The notes: a model not told the origin generated them from the letters alone. A stretch of 64,000 nucleotides of DNA from Sporomusa malonica (GCF_900176355.1 NZ_FWXI01000017.1:1-64000); one strand, 5' to 3'; shown: positions 42,477 through 52,342, counted from the first letter of the stretch. Made by a program: numbers and translations.

Positions 42477-43712
42477 TTATTTATAAGCTAATTCATACAG
42501 CGCCCCCACTAGTGCTTTCACTCCTTCTGCTAAGTCACGGGGCTCGGTATATTCTAGTGGCGAATGACTAATGCCCTTATGGCTTGGTACAAACAACATT
42601 GCAGTTGGTATTAGCGAGGCCATAATCTGGGAATCATGTCCTGCCCCACTATGCATCATTTTATAACTCAGTCCATTTTTCTCACATTGTTTCTTCATAA
42701 CTCCTACAATGCCGGTATCCATGGGAACCGGGTCGGCGTCCATCCACATATCAATATGGAGTTCTACACCTGCTTGAACAGCAATTCCCTGCATTCTCGC
42801 AGTTACTTCTTCGGTAAATTTAACCAAAATATCTTTATGTGTATGGCGTGCATCCAATGTAAACAATGCTTTGCCTGGCACAACATTTACAATATTAGGC
42901 TTTATCTCCACTTTACCCACTGTGGCCACCAGTGGATCGCCATAGCTTTTCGTTATATCCATAATCGCACAAATAATGAGGCTGGCCGCATGGATAGCAT
43001 CTTTGCGATAACTCATTGGCGTTGTACCGGCATGATTGGCTTCTCCGGTAATCTCAATGGTAAAGCGTCGTTGACCTACAATATGCTCAACGATCCCTAC
43101 CGATTTTTTTTCGGCCTCTAACACGCCACCTTGTTCTACATGAACTTCCAGAAATGCTTTTAGATCTTTACGTACAGTACTGCCTGCTGGCCGGAAACCA
43201 AAGCCGGCTTTGCGCATGGCCTCAATAAACGGTATGCCTTCAAAATCCACCATTGTTTCAACTTCTTCACGCTTGGCGATACCTAGAATATTTTTTGCTC
43301 CCCAGAAGACATAAGGAAATCGGCTGCCTTCTTCTTCGGCCATGGATACCACTTCAATATTACGCAGAGGTTGTCCATACTCTTTTTTCAAATACTCCAG
43401 CGCAATAATTCCAGCGATTATCCCAAATTGACCATCATATAAACCACCATTTTTTACAGTATCCACATGAGAGCCTGTTAAGATAGTTTCGTCCTTATAT
43501 TCTGAACCTTCCAGCCGTCCAAACAAATTGCCGACGTCATCATATTGAACAACAAAACCGGCCTGCTGCATGTACTGCTCTAACGCCTTTTGCGCTTCCA
43601 CCCACTCGGGCTTATAGAGGAAACGAGAGACTCCACCATTGGCATCTTGGCCAAATCTGCCTAGCCATTTTAAAAGTTTCTCGGTTTCCTGTCCAAAATC
43701 AAACGTACTCAT
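42477..43712 (-). CDS. allC: allantoate amidohydrolase
   Basis: 411 aa, M20-type amidohydrolase. Metal and substrate residues: GSHVDTVKNGGLYDGQFG, EEEGSRFPYVFWGA, HVEQGGVLE, GEANHAGTTPMSYRKDA, MMHSGAGHDSQIMA, GISHSPLEYT. It cleaves allantoate to (S)-ureidoglycine, NH3 and CO2. GGAGG lies 6 nt before the ATG. First gene of the upper unit, transcribed away from pucR. Confidence 0.94.
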   Translation of the reverse strand: MSTFDFGQETEKLLKWLGRFGQDANGGVSRFLYKPEWVEAQKALEQYMQQAGFVVQYDDVGNLFGRLEGSEYKDETILTGSHVDTVKNGGLYDGQFGIIAGIIALEYLKKEYGQPLRNIEVVSMAEEEGSRFPYVFWGAKNILGIAKREEVETMVDFEGIPFIEAMRKAGFGFRPAGSTVRKDLKAFLEVHVEQGGVLEAEKKSVGIVEHIVGQRRFTIEITGEANHAGTTPMSYRKDAIHAASLIICAIMDITKSYGDPLVATVGKVEIKPNIVNVVPGKALFTLDARHTHKDILVKFTEEVTARMQGIAVQAGVELHIDMWMDADPVPMDTGIVGVMKKQCEKNGLSYKMMHSGAGHDSQIMASLIPTAMLFVPSHKGISHSPLEYTEPRDLAEGVKALVGALYELAYK

Positions 43713-43835
43713 GGTTTCCCTCCGTCATAACCTGAAATTGCCAATACATAAAAAACTTTAACTGTTGAAACCCAATCGCCACTTTATCATAGTGTGTGCT
43801 TTGGGACAACTCATGTTAACTTGTAAGCTAGGTTA

Positions 43836-44000
43836 ATTATACTGAATTTTTTTATTTTTCCACCAGTGCATAGTTTGCAAATAAACCAGAGGCAACTGTG
43901 CACATTGCATATCTTTTTTCAACGCCAGATTACGGATTTTAAATTTAGGATTAATGCACATATTACACAATATATTTCATTCATTAATGGTGCATTCAGC
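43836..44000. promoter_or_regulatory. divergent pucR/allC control region
   Basis: This lies in the 364-bp intergenic stretch. A TATAAT box for allC (43841-43836, minus) lacks a good -35. Beyond it are half-sites of the same type as before allH: GTGCA-TAGTT-TGCAA (43866-43879), TGTGCACATTGCA (about 43897-43909), TTAATGCACATATTACACAA (from about 43953) and GGTGCATTC (from about 43989). I see no coding sequence here. The sites are candidates for PucR binding. Confidence 0.5.
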
Positions 44001-44076
44001 AAGGATTTTACAAATTATTGTCGAATAAGCCCATTGCTTGGCTAATAGCGAAATAAAGTAGAACTGAGGAATAATC

Positions 44077-45717
44077 ATGCACCTCACAATCAAAGATGTT
44101 TTACAGCTTTTTCAAGATCAGTCGGTAACCTTAGCCGCCGGTTCTAATGGTCTGGATAATATTGTTTTATCAGCTAATATCATGGACGCACCCGATATAT
44201 CCAATTGGGCCAAACCCGGTGATTTAATATTAACAACCGGCTACACGATTAAAGACGACCCAGCCTTACAAGAGCAGCTCATTCGCGAACTTGCTGCAGT
44301 TGGTATTGCCGGCCTTGCAATCAAAACTAAACGGTTTCTTCCTGAAATACCGCTCATCATCAAAGACTTAGCTGACCAACTTAGCCTGCCGATCCTCGAA
44401 CTCCCCTTAAATTTATCTTTCGCCGAAATCTTAAATCCGATTATTAGCAGCATTGCGGCACGACAATCCTATCTACTGCAACGCTCCAATGAAATACACA
44501 AAACACTTACGAATGTAGCTATTAAAGGTGGCGGGCTGAATGCTATTATCGCGTGCCTGGGAAAACTTACCCAATGCCCTGTTGGTTGCTATGACATCAA
44601 CTGCTCAGCCCTTAATCATTGGCTCCCTGAAGGTATTCCAGGGGTAAATAAGCAAGTTTTTAAACAGCTTGAGAATATTCTGTTAAACCAAGTTGCGCAC
44701 AATGAACACTTACAGGCAAATTTGTCACAAGCTAAATCCCCCTACACACAACGCTTGACTATTGACGGCTATGAGCTCTTACTCACATCGTTTGCTATCA
44801 TGTCAAATAACGAATTCTTTGGGCATATCTCACTATTACAACCCACTGATGCCTTCTTGGATATAAATTGTATGGCTTTAGAACACACTTGCACCGTAGC
44901 CGCTCTTGATTTCTTAAAACAGAAAGCCGTAGCCGAAAGCCGTCGTCTTCACTCCAGAGATATTCTTGAACATATTTTGTTTGGAGACTTAGCAAATCAA
45001 AATACTACTGAGATTATAGCTACCTCCAAGTTGGCCCAGGCCAAATTACTGGAGTGCTCAATTATTGAAATAGACGAAAGTGAAAAGGAGGTAAACCTTC
45101 CGGTTATTTCCACTCGCCTGTACAAAACAACACAGCAAATGGTAAGCACAAAATACCCTTTGTCATTAGTCTCTGAACGAACAGGCAAGATTGTCGTACT
45201 GGTAGCATCCACTGGATTAGCCGATCATGACCACGAGCTATATGCCAAACTGCAAAAATCATTTCACGACAGCTATACTTTAAAAATATCAATTGGTGTC
45301 GGCACAGCCGCTACAGATATTAGCTCTGTCCGCCAAAGCTATCAGGACGCACTAACCTGCCTGACTTTAGGTCGGATCATTAAAGGTGACGGACACATTA
45401 CCTATCCTCATGAAATTGCCAGCTATACTTTATTGATAAATTCTGATACGACTTCGTTGCTTACCCATGTCTGCGGAGCTACCCTAGCTAAATTAGAGAA
45501 TACTGATAAAGTTCACGGTACTGAGCTTATAAAAACTTTAGAAAAATACCTTGAGTGTGATAAAAATCTAACTGACTCGGCTAGAGAATTATATATTCAC
45601 CGCAATACGCTTACCAATCGTCTGGAAAGAATACAGGATATAACCAGTTTGGATTTTAGTAATAGAGAGCTATTATTTAGCCTGCGTTTAGCACTTCGCC
45701 AGCGAAAACTCCGTTAA
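44077..45717 (+). CDS. pucR: PucR-family transcriptional regulator
   Basis: 546 aa. N-terminal PucR ligand domain (about 7-125: NIMDAPDISNWAKPGDLILTTGY, LPILELPLNLSFAEIL), a middle GGDEF-like CdaR region, and a C-terminal HTH_30 (YLECDKNLTDSARELYIHRNTLTNRLERIQDITSLD). In B. subtilis PucR controls the puc genes with allantoin-type effectors. It lies divergent to allC, as expected for a local regulator. GAGG lies 8 nt before the ATG. Confidence 0.93.
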   Translation: MHLTIKDVLQLFQDQSVTLAAGSNGLDNIVLSANIMDAPDISNWAKPGDLILTTGYTIKDDPALQEQLIRELAAVGIAGLAIKTKRFLPEIPLIIKDLADQLSLPILELPLNLSFAEILNPIISSIAARQSYLLQRSNEIHKTLTNVAIKGGGLNAIIACLGKLTQCPVGCYDINCSALNHWLPEGIPGVNKQVFKQLENILLNQVAHNEHLQANLSQAKSPYTQRLTIDGYELLLTSFAIMSNNEFFGHISLLQPTDAFLDINCMALEHTCTVAALDFLKQKAVAESRRLHSRDILEHILFGDLANQNTTEIIATSKLAQAKLLECSIIEIDESEKEVNLPVISTRLYKTTQQMVSTKYPLSLVSERTGKIVVLVASTGLADHDHELYAKLQKSFHDSYTLKISIGVGTAATDISSVRQSYQDALTCLTLGRIIKGDGHITYPHEIASYTLLINSDTTSLLTHVCGATLAKLENTDKVHGTELIKTLEKYLECDKNLTDSARELYIHRNTLTNRLERIQDITSLDFSNRELLFSLRLALRQRKLR

Positions 45718-45780
45718 ACTATTAAAGACCAACAATAGCTGCCACATCCTCACTTTAGATTGGATATCCCTGTAAACAAA

Positions 45781-45812
45781 AAAACAACCGACCCAAAGTC
45801 GGTTGTTTTTTT
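45781..45812. terminator. bidirectional terminator, pucR / ABC efflux operon
   Basis: Stem ACAACCGAC/GTCGGTTGT with A and T runs on both sides; it ends pucR (plus) and the ABC permease (minus). Confidence 0.93.
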
Positions 45813-45970
45813 CTAGCCACTACATTGACACAGCGCCAACTGCGGATTGATACAACCGCTTTTGCTGACGCCATTGTCAATAATGTATTTATTTTTCTTA
45901 TTTTTAATGGTACCATTTTTCTTTTAATCTACCCCAGGGCATATATTGAGAAAAAATTGCGTTTCACTGG

Positions 45971-45979
45971 GCATTGTGC
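45971..45979. promoter_or_regulatory. isolated GCATTGTGC element
   Basis: This is the reverse complement of the GCACAATGC element before allH, followed by ACATTG as in the pucR region. It lies downstream of pucR with no promoter nearby. The other bases of 45813-46022 show nothing I can assign. Confidence 0.35.
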
Positions 45980-46022
45980 ACATTGACAAACTAGTGTAAT
46001 TGAGATGTATGTGGCGAAATAC

Positions 46023-47147
46023 CTAAGCAATCTTCTTTTGGAATTTCATGATACTAATTGACAAAGCAGCCATAATATACACAATTAACGCAAATACCTG
46101 TGACCACAGGAAGTTAATGCCAATTCCTTTAAGAACAATTCCGCGTAAAATCTCCAGATAAAAAGTCAGCGGCAACAGATGGCCCAGTTGGTAAAAAAAC
46201 TGCGGCATGGCTTCCCGGGGAAACATAAACCCAGATAACAGGACACTGGGAAGAAAGATAAAGAAAGACAGCTGCATAGCCTGCATTTGAGTTTTCGCAA
46301 TCGTTGAGATGAGTACCCCCAGCGATAAGGAAGCAATAATAAACAACGTGGTTAACCCATATAACAGCGCCAGACTGCCCCTGAGGGGCACATCAAAAAC
46401 AAGGACGCCGACAGCCAGCGCCAGTGTTGCCTGGACATAGCCCACAAAGATATAGGGGATAATTTTACCTAACATTAACTCATGAGACTTGAGCGGGGTT
46501 ACGATCAGCTGCTCCAGTGTACCTCGTTCCCGTTCGCGAACAATGGCCATTGAGGTGATCATAACCATTGTCATGGTAAGTACAATACCCAAAATCCCTG
46601 GGACCATGTAAAAAGGTGAGATAAAGTCTGGATTATACCAGGGACGGATGCGGATATCAATGGGTTGCGTCACCTGTTTTCCCATTGCCCCCTGCATTCG
46701 TTTAACAAGTAGTTCTTGCGAACGGATTTGGCCAATTAACTGGGCTGATGCAATCGCCGAAGATGCGGCCATCGAATCAGAGGCATCAACAATAACCTGC
46801 ACGGTCGCACTACGGCCATGTTTAATATTATCTGTATAATCAGGGGGGATGATAATTCCTACCTTGCTTTTGCCGCTTTCAATGGCCTCCGTTACTTCCT
46901 GGTAATTGTTAGCAACATACCTAATATCAAAGTATTCACTGGCTTGAAAAGCGGCTAATAAATCCCGCCCCTCCTGCTGCAGCGACTGGTCAAACACAAT
47001 TGTCGATAAATGCTTTACATCTGTATTAATAGCAAATCCAAACAATAGTAGTTGAACAATAGGAAGTCCTACCATCATCGCGAAAGTCAGCCGGTCTCGC
47101 CGCATTTGGATAAACTCTTTTATTAAGAGGGCTCTAAGACGAATCAC
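46023..47147 (-). CDS. ABC-2 type permease (YbhR/YbhS-like)
   Basis: 374 aa. One N-terminal helix (about 20-38), a ~130-residue extracytoplasmic loop, then five helices from about 175 on, with ITSMAIVRERERGTLEQLIVTPLKSHELMLGKIIPY, the hallmark of the DUF/ABC2_membrane_3 permeases. Starts with GTG at 47147, sharing 4 nt (GTGA) with the upstream ATPase gene; GGAG lies 8 nt upstream. The only permease in this operon, so it probably acts as a homodimer. Confidence 0.9.
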   Translation of the reverse strand: MIRLRALLIKEFIQMRRDRLTFAMMVGLPIVQLLLFGFAINTDVKHLSTIVFDQSLQQEGRDLLAAFQASEYFDIRYVANNYQEVTEAIESGKSKVGIIIPPDYTDNIKHGRSATVQVIVDASDSMAASSAIASAQLIGQIRSQELLVKRMQGAMGKQVTQPIDIRIRPWYNPDFISPFYMVPGILGIVLTMTMVMITSMAIVRERERGTLEQLIVTPLKSHELMLGKIIPYIFVGYVQATLALAVGVLVFDVPLRGSLALLYGLTTLFIIASLSLGVLISTIAKTQMQAMQLSFFIFLPSVLLSGFMFPREAMPQFFYQLGHLLPLTFYLEILRGIVLKGIGINFLWSQVFALIVYIMAALSISIMKFQKKIA

Positions 47148-48049
47148 ACGACCATCTCCTTACGCTTTGATTTGACATAGTACACGAAAACGTCTTCAAG
47201 CGACGGGGTGATTACTCGATATTCATAGTCCTTATAGTCGGCAATTCGTTCCTCACGGATAAGAACATGAACACTGGTGCCGTAGGGGTAGATGTCAAGG
47301 ACATCCCTTTGCCGGGCCGCCAGCTCAGTAAACATTCCCATAGGGTCTTGGGACGGAATTTCTAAAAGCATACCAGGCAGCTCTTTTTTGAGATTGGCTG
47401 GGGTATTATCTGCAATCAGGTTTCCTTCATAGATAAAACCAATGGCATCACAATGTTCAGCCTCATCCATAAAATGGGTTGTCACCATTACCGTTGTTCC
47501 CTGGTGAGCCAGTTGGTAAATGATATCCCAAAACATGCGGCGAGACTTAGGATCAACACCACCGGTCGGCTCATCAAGAAAGAGCAGCGGTGGGTTATGA
47601 AGAATGGAGCACCCCAGCGCCAATCGCTGCTTCCAGCCGCCAGCAAGATTGGCTGTCATTTCATGACGCCGCTCTGTAAGACCGGCCATTACCAGCATGG
47701 TTTCTATCCGCTCTTGCCGCTCAGCACCATGTAAACTATAGAGTCCGGCATAAAACTCAAGGTTTTCACTGACAGTAAGGTCATCATACAGACTGAATTT
47801 CTGCGACATATAGCCAATTTTTTCCTTGATGGCTTCTCCCTTTGTCGCCAGATCAAGTCCAAGAATATGGCCATTACCGGAAGTAGGCGCAAGAATTCCA
47901 CACAGCATGCGAATGGTAGTCGACTTACCTGAACCGTTTGGCCCTAAAAATCCGTAAATACTACCGTGAGGGATCTTCAAATTGACTTGATTGACAGCGA
48001 CAAAATCGCCAAAAACTCTAGTGAGATCCTCTGTTTCTATGGCGTACAT
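47144..48049 (-). CDS. ABC transporter ATP-binding protein (second half of a YbhF-like pair)
   Basis: 301 aa. Walker A GPNGSGKSTTI, Q-loop YMSQKFSLYDDL, signature LAGGWKQRLALG (LSGGQ variant), Walker B LLFLDEPTGGVD, H-loop TTHFMDEAEHCD. AGGAGGGG lies 4 nt before the ATG; overlaps the other ATPase gene by 13 nt. In E. coli YbhF the two ATPases are fused; here they are separate. Confidence 0.93.
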   Translation of the reverse strand: MYAIETEDLTRVFGDFVAVNQVNLKIPHGSIYGFLGPNGSGKSTTIRMLCGILAPTSGNGHILGLDLATKGEAIKEKIGYMSQKFSLYDDLTVSENLEFYAGLYSLHGAERQERIETMLVMAGLTERRHEMTANLAGGWKQRLALGCSILHNPPLLFLDEPTGGVDPKSRRMFWDIIYQLAHQGTTVMVTTHFMDEAEHCDAIGFIYEGNLIADNTPANLKKELPGMLLEIPSQDPMGMFTELAARQRDVLDIYPYGTSVHVLIREERIADYKDYEYRVITPSLEDVFVYYVKSKRKEMVV

Positions 48050-48951
48050 GCTGCCCCTCCTTCTCCGGCAAGGTGCACAAAAACATCTTCTAATGTAGGA
48101 GGAATATCCCGCAATAAGTACCCCTCTATTCCTGCCGCCTGCAATGCTGCCTCAACCTTAGGAACAGTCTCCGGGCTATGTTCTGTAACAAGATGATAAT
48201 GGTCGCCAAATGCATTTACCTCCACAATAGGGCACTTAGCAAGAGCACTCTTTACTGATTTACTCTCAGCTGTTAACTCCAGCAGCCGGAAAGGATATGC
48301 GGCTTTCAGGTTTTTCGGTGTATCAGAGGCTACAATCCGCCCCTGGCTCATAAAGGCTACGCGAGTGCACAATTCAGCTTCATCCATATAGGGAGTAGAA
48401 ACAAATATAGTCGTCCCTTCTTTATTAAGACGGTATAACATCTGCCAGAACTCCCGCCTGGAAACTGGGTCTACGCCGGTAGTCGGCTCATCCAGAAAAA
48501 AAATTTTGGGCCGGTGCATCAGCCCGGCAGCTAGCGCCAGCTTCTGTTTCATACCACCGGAAAGATTATCGGCCAAACGATCTTTAAATGGCAGTAGGTT
48601 AGTAAAGGCTAAAATCTCGGTGCCCAGTTCTGCAACCCGCTTGTTATCAGCCCCATATAAAGCACCAATGACCCGGATATTTTCCATAACAGTCAGATCG
48701 CCATACAGACTAAATTTTTGCGGCACATAACCAATTTGGTCTTTTACAGACTCGATATTCTCACTTCCCAACAGACTTATCTTGCCGGATGTGAGAGACA
48801 TAATCCCGGTAATCATGCGGATGGTGGTAGTCTTGCCGGCCCCGTCCGGCCCTACTAAGCCAAAAATAGTCCCAGCCTTAACCTCCAGGTTGAGCTGATC
48901 CACCGCAGTAAGTGTGCCAAATCGCCTAGTTACATTGGTAAGACAAATCAT
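48037..48951 (-). CDS. ABC transporter ATP-binding protein (first half of a YbhF-like pair)
   Basis: 304 aa. Walker A GPDGAGKTTTI, Q-loop YVPQKFSLYGDL, signature LSGGMKQKLALA, Walker B IFFLDEPTTGVD, and a switch region STPYMDEAEL in which the usual His is replaced by Pro (S-T-P against T-T-H in its partner). That suggests one degenerate catalytic site in the heterodimer. It starts in a 4-nt ATGA overlap with the upstream gene. Confidence 0.92.
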   Translation of the reverse strand: MICLTNVTRRFGTLTAVDQLNLEVKAGTIFGLVGPDGAGKTTTIRMITGIMSLTSGKISLLGSENIESVKDQIGYVPQKFSLYGDLTVMENIRVIGALYGADNKRVAELGTEILAFTNLLPFKDRLADNLSGGMKQKLALAAGLMHRPKIFFLDEPTTGVDPVSRREFWQMLYRLNKEGTTIFVSTPYMDEAELCTRVAFMSQGRIVASDTPKNLKAAYPFRLLELTAESKSVKSALAKCPIVEVNAFGDHYHLVTEHSPETVPKVEAALQAAGIEGYLLRDIPPTLEDVFVHLAGEGGAACTP

Positions 48952-49925
48952 TTTAGCACCACATCAGCCGGCATGCCTGGTTTCAGAATCCCCTCCGCGT
49001 TGTCGATTTTAACTTTTACGGCAAATACCAGGTTAGCCCGCTCGCTTTGCGTAATACTCTGACGCGGCGTGAACTCAGCATTCTGGCTGATTTCCTTGAT
49101 TTCACCTCTAAAAACACGCCCAGGGAAAGAGTCTACTTTTACCTTGGCTTCCTGACCAACACTGATCAATCCTAGCAGGGTTGACGGAACATAGACCTTG
49201 ACCCAGCAGTCGCTCATGTCTCCTACCGTGAGAATGGCCGCACCAGGGGTGACATACTCGCCGTTTTCAAAGTTTTTAGTAATAACCAATCCGTTAATCG
49301 GACTAACCACTACTGTGTCTTCCACAAGTGTCTTACTTGCTGCCAACACTGCCTTGCTCCGTTCTACTTCCAGTCGCTGCGCCTCGATGGCCTCAGGTCG
49401 GCTGCCTTCATCTCCCAGACTAAACCGCTGGCCTGCTGCCACCATGGCGTTATAGGCCACCTCCATACTGGAACGCGCTGTATCTAGCTGTTGCGCTGAG
49501 ACAGCGCCGGCCCCATACAGGCTTTGATACCGCTCATAGTCCTGCCTGGCTTTATCATACACCGAACGATTGGAGGCAAGCATGGCACCAAGTTCCTGCC
49601 GCTCCTGGCTGCGTGGGCCGGCCTCAAGATCCCGGAGCTGAGCGGCAGCTTTAGCTAAAGCCGCTTCGTCCCTGATGACCTGGGCTTCCAAATCGGCTCT
49701 GGCAATCTTAGCAATCTTTTGTCCGGATATCACAGTATCACCAGCTTTACTCTGTAGTCCGGTCATATAGCCATTTACTTTTGACATAATATCGGCTCTG
49801 GTTACCTCGATTGTACCGGTCGCTGTAATACCAGTTTCAGCCGGCCTGAGATATTTGTAGCCTGCTGCTCCTGCCGCAATAGCAACCACCAGGAAACCAG
49901 CAAGCAACTTCTTATTGACCATCAT
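48948..49925 (-). CDS. HlyD/YbhG-type membrane fusion protein
   Basis: 325 aa. N-terminal membrane anchor (about 6-24), a beta-barrel/lipoyl start (TGTIEVTRADIMSKVNGYMTG), a coiled-coil hairpin (about 75-180, rich in AKAAAQLRDLEAG..QERQELGAML) and a second lipoyl half (VVSPINGLVITKNFENGEYVTPGAAILTVGD). It couples the ABC pump to the outer envelope, which fits a diderm cell. Overlaps the TetR gene by 14 nt. Confidence 0.93.
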   Translation of the reverse strand: MMVNKKLLAGFLVVAIAAGAAGYKYLRPAETGITATGTIEVTRADIMSKVNGYMTGLQSKAGDTVISGQKIAKIARADLEAQVIRDEAALAKAAAQLRDLEAGPRSQERQELGAMLASNRSVYDKARQDYERYQSLYGAGAVSAQQLDTARSSMEVAYNAMVAAGQRFSLGDEGSRPEAIEAQRLEVERSKAVLAASKTLVEDTVVVSPINGLVITKNFENGEYVTPGAAILTVGDMSDCWVKVYVPSTLLGLISVGQEAKVKVDSFPGRVFRGEIKEISQNAEFTPRQSITQSERANLVFAVKVKIDNAEGILKPGMPADVVLK

Positions 49926-50514
49926 GGTTTTTCACCCCGCTCAAAAATATTTCTACCGCCTGCACCACATAATTTTCAGCCTGATTCGGATCTCCTGACA
50001 GAAAATGCCGCGTGATAGGTCGAGAGATGAAATAAAAGTTCATCATACCAGCCAATGCCAAAGCACCTGAATTCACATCCATATCTTTACGAAATTCACC
50101 ACAGGCAATCCCTTCTGTAAGTGTTGCAGTCAAGAAAGCATAAATTCGTTGAATATACTTACGAATAACTGGTTCAAAAAATCGGGAGGGGTTTAGCATT
50201 TCCCCCATTATAAATTTAGTCAGAAAAGGCATTTTACCATGAATAATAGCCACACTCCGGGCATAGCTAATGATCTTTTCTGTAGGTGTGGCTTCTATCC
50301 CCATAACCGAATTCATCAGTATGTTAATTGGTGAAAACTGCAATTCGAGGACAGCCAAATATAGACCTTCTTTGCCGCCAAAATGATAAGAAATTAAGGC
50401 ACTGTTAGCTCCGGCTTCTTTGGACAATTCTCTGATAGAAACCCCGGATAATCCCTTTTCAGCAAACAATTTTTCCCCAGCCTCAATTAATTTCTCCTTA
50501 GTGTCCTTTTCCAC
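49912..50514 (-). CDS. TetR-family repressor (CecR/YbiH-like)
   Basis: 200 aa from the GTG at 50514 (GGAAGGAG 7 nt upstream; the ATG at 50535 has no site). N-terminal TetR helix-turn-helix (KEKLIEAGEKLFAEKGLSGVSIRELSKEAGANSALISYHFGGKEGLY). The C-terminal part (about 80-195) is like CecR. It is first gene of the efflux operon with an operator-like repeat next to the promoter, consistent with autoregulation. Confidence 0.92.
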   Translation of the reverse strand: MEKDTKEKLIEAGEKLFAEKGLSGVSIRELSKEAGANSALISYHFGGKEGLYLAVLELQFSPINILMNSVMGIEATPTEKIISYARSVAIIHGKMPFLTKFIMGEMLNPSRFFEPVIRKYIQRIYAFLTATLTEGIACGEFRKDMDVNSGALALAGMMNFYFISRPITRHFLSGDPNQAENYVVQAVEIFLSGVKNHDGQ

Positions 50515-50571
50515 AAATCCACTCCTTCCTGTCATTGCAAAAATATATGAATGAGATTTGAAATTTACTAA

Positions 50572-50587
50572 TTAATCGTTTGATTAA
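50572..50587. promoter_or_regulatory. candidate TetR operator
   Basis: TTAATC-GTTT-GATTAA, a perfect 6-bp inverted repeat located directly downstream of the -10 box of the efflux operon promoter. Confidence 0.65.
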
Positions 50588-50616
50588 ATTGTAGTCAGAA
50601 AAAATATCCTTGTCAA
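50588..50616 (-). promoter_or_regulatory. promoter of the TetR/ABC efflux operon
   Basis: Minus strand TTGACA (50616-50611), 17-bp spacer, TACAAT (50593-50588). Confidence 0.85.
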
Positions 50617-50627
50617 GGATATTTTTT
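50599..50627 (-). terminator. terminator of the chemoreceptor gene, overlapping the next promoter
   Basis: A 14-bp perfect stem AAAAAATATCCTTG/CAAGGATATTTTTT around one central base. It follows the chemoreceptor stop by 26 nt on the minus strand and contains the -35 box of the efflux promoter in its right arm. Confidence 0.8.
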
Positions 50628-50653
50628 CAATATTGATGATATTGTACTACCAG

Positions 50654-52342
50654 TTAAACCTTAAACCTCCGAATTGCCTCATTAAGCTCTGTAGCCATTT
50701 TTGCCAACGCCTCTGCGCTACAGTTGACCTCGCTCAGACTGGCGTTCTGCTCTTCGGCTGCCGCGGCAACCGTCTGGGTACTAGCGTTAGTCTCTTCCGC
50801 TACTGCACCGATATTTTGCACATTAGCTACTACTACTTGCATACCTTTGGCAGTCTCTGCAACAGCCTGACTAATCTGCGCCATTCCGGACTGGACCTGC
50901 CCGAGTTTATCAACAATATTCTCAAACCCCTTCTGGGTATCAGCCGCAGCTAGTTTCCCGACCTCGACCTCTGTGTTTGCTTTACTTACCACACTAACCG
51001 AGAAGTCAATATCAGCTGTCATCTTGCGGATGATTTCGCCAATATGATTTGTTGCACCTGCACTCTGTTCTGCAAGCTTGCGCACCTCTTCGGCTACAAC
51101 CGCGAATCCCCGGCCTGCATCACCGGCGCGGGCGGCCTCAATCGCTGCATTAAGAGCAAGTAAATTGGTCTGTCCAGCTATACTGCTGATTACAGTGACA
51201 ATTTCCTGGATTTTTCCAGATCCGTCTACCAGAGAAGCAGCTACTTCTGTAATGTCTTTCATCGATTTTTCAATGGTGTCATTTTGTGAAACGACTCTCT
51301 GGATTAGCTGCATCCCTTGATTGGCGTCGGTGGCAGCACGCAGAGCAGTATTGTTGACCTCGGCAGCGCTAGCACTTATCTGCTCTGCACCGGCGGTCAC
51401 TTCCTCTATGACTGCTGATATCTCTGTAATGTTGTTGGTATTTTGCGAAGAGCCGGCAGCGATTTCGCCGGTAGCGTTAGCAATAACCTCAGAAGTGCGT
51501 AGCTGTTCCTCCACCGTAGATGTCAACTCTTCGCTGGATGCAGCTAGCATATCGGCACCGTGTCTGACATTACTTACAATATCCCGTAAGGAGTTTTTCA
51601 TAGCCACAACAGCCTCGGCCATGTCACCAATTTCATCATTGCGGGTTGCATGTACATCCTTTGTGCTTATGTCAAGATTACTCACAGCGATCAGTTCGCT
51701 CCTTAAAACATTAACGCGCCTGGCTAGATTACGGCTGTACCAAACAACGAGTACAACTGCCACCACAATGATAGCTACGCCCAACCCGATTACAGTCTTT
51801 AATACAAGGTTTTGATTAGCATTGAGCTCCTCTATCCGTTTGCTGCGAATAGTATTTTGAACATCAAATGTAGTTTGAAATTGCTTGTCCACAATTACGG
51901 TTTTGTCCCTGAGGGCGCTTAGTGCTGTTCCTAAACCTGGATCGTTTGCTCGTTTCAGGGCAAATACTTTCTTACTATCCTCAACATAGGAATTTATCTC
52001 TACTTGTAACTTTTCTCCCTCCCGCCTAGCCTCCAGTGAAGTTACCCCTGCCGTAAACTGCGTAACAGCTTCAAGGCTTGTATTATAGTTTTCTATGGCA
52101 GAATTGGCGTAGTTTTCGGCTCCATAAGCTAAATAGCCGCGGGTATCAGCAAGCCCACTGTGGAAATTGTCTTGAGCTTTTAGCAGTTCTACTGTTCTTG
52201 TGACAGAGCCAGTCAACATATTCTGATAAGCTGCCGCCGCGACTTGAAACTGATAAATTGTGACCCCCAGCAATACAACTAAAATTACGATAACAATACC
52301 AAACATCCCACTCAATTGAGTTCCGATGGTCATGCGTTTCAT
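50654..52342 (-). CDS. methyl-accepting chemotaxis protein
   Basis: 562 aa. First helix about 10-30, a four-helix-bundle (4HB_MCP) periplasmic sensor (about 35-185), second helix about 186-208, HAMP (about 209-262), and a C-terminal signalling domain with the hairpin tip around [26 protein letters not shown]. The ligand is unknown. AGGGAGGGG lies 7 nt before the ATG. It is the only chemotaxis gene here. Confidence 0.94.
   Translation of the reverse strand: MKRMTIGTQLSGMFGIVIVILVVLLGVTIYQFQVAAAAYQNMLTGSVTRTVELLKAQDNFHSGLADTRGYLAYGAENYANSAIENYNTSLEAVTQFTAGVTSLEARREGEKLQVEINSYVEDSKKVFALKRANDPGLGTALSALRDKTVIVDKQFQTTFDVQNTIRSKRIEELNANQNLVLKTVIGLGVAIIVVAVVLVVWYSRNLARRVNVLRSELIAVSNLDISTKDVHATRNDEIGDMAEAVVAMKNSLRDIVSNVRHGADMLAASSEELTSTVEEQLRTSEVIANATGEIAAGSSQNTNNITEISAVIEEVTAGAEQISASAAEVNNTALRAATDANQGMQLIQRVVSQNDTIEKSMKDITEVAASLVDGSGKIQEIVTVISSIAGQTNLLALNAAIEAARAGDAGRGFAVVAEEVRKLAEQSAGATNHIGEIIRKMTADIDFSVSVVSKANTEVEVGKLAAADTQKGFENIVDKLGQVQSGMAQISQAVAETAKGMQVVVANVQNIGAVAEETNASTQTVAAAAEEQNASLSEVNCSAEALAKMATELNEAIRRFKV

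Noticed and set aside
42636..43121. 161-codon ORF antisense to allC
   Set aside because: Shadow of allC; His/Asn/Cys-rich composition typical of antisense frames.
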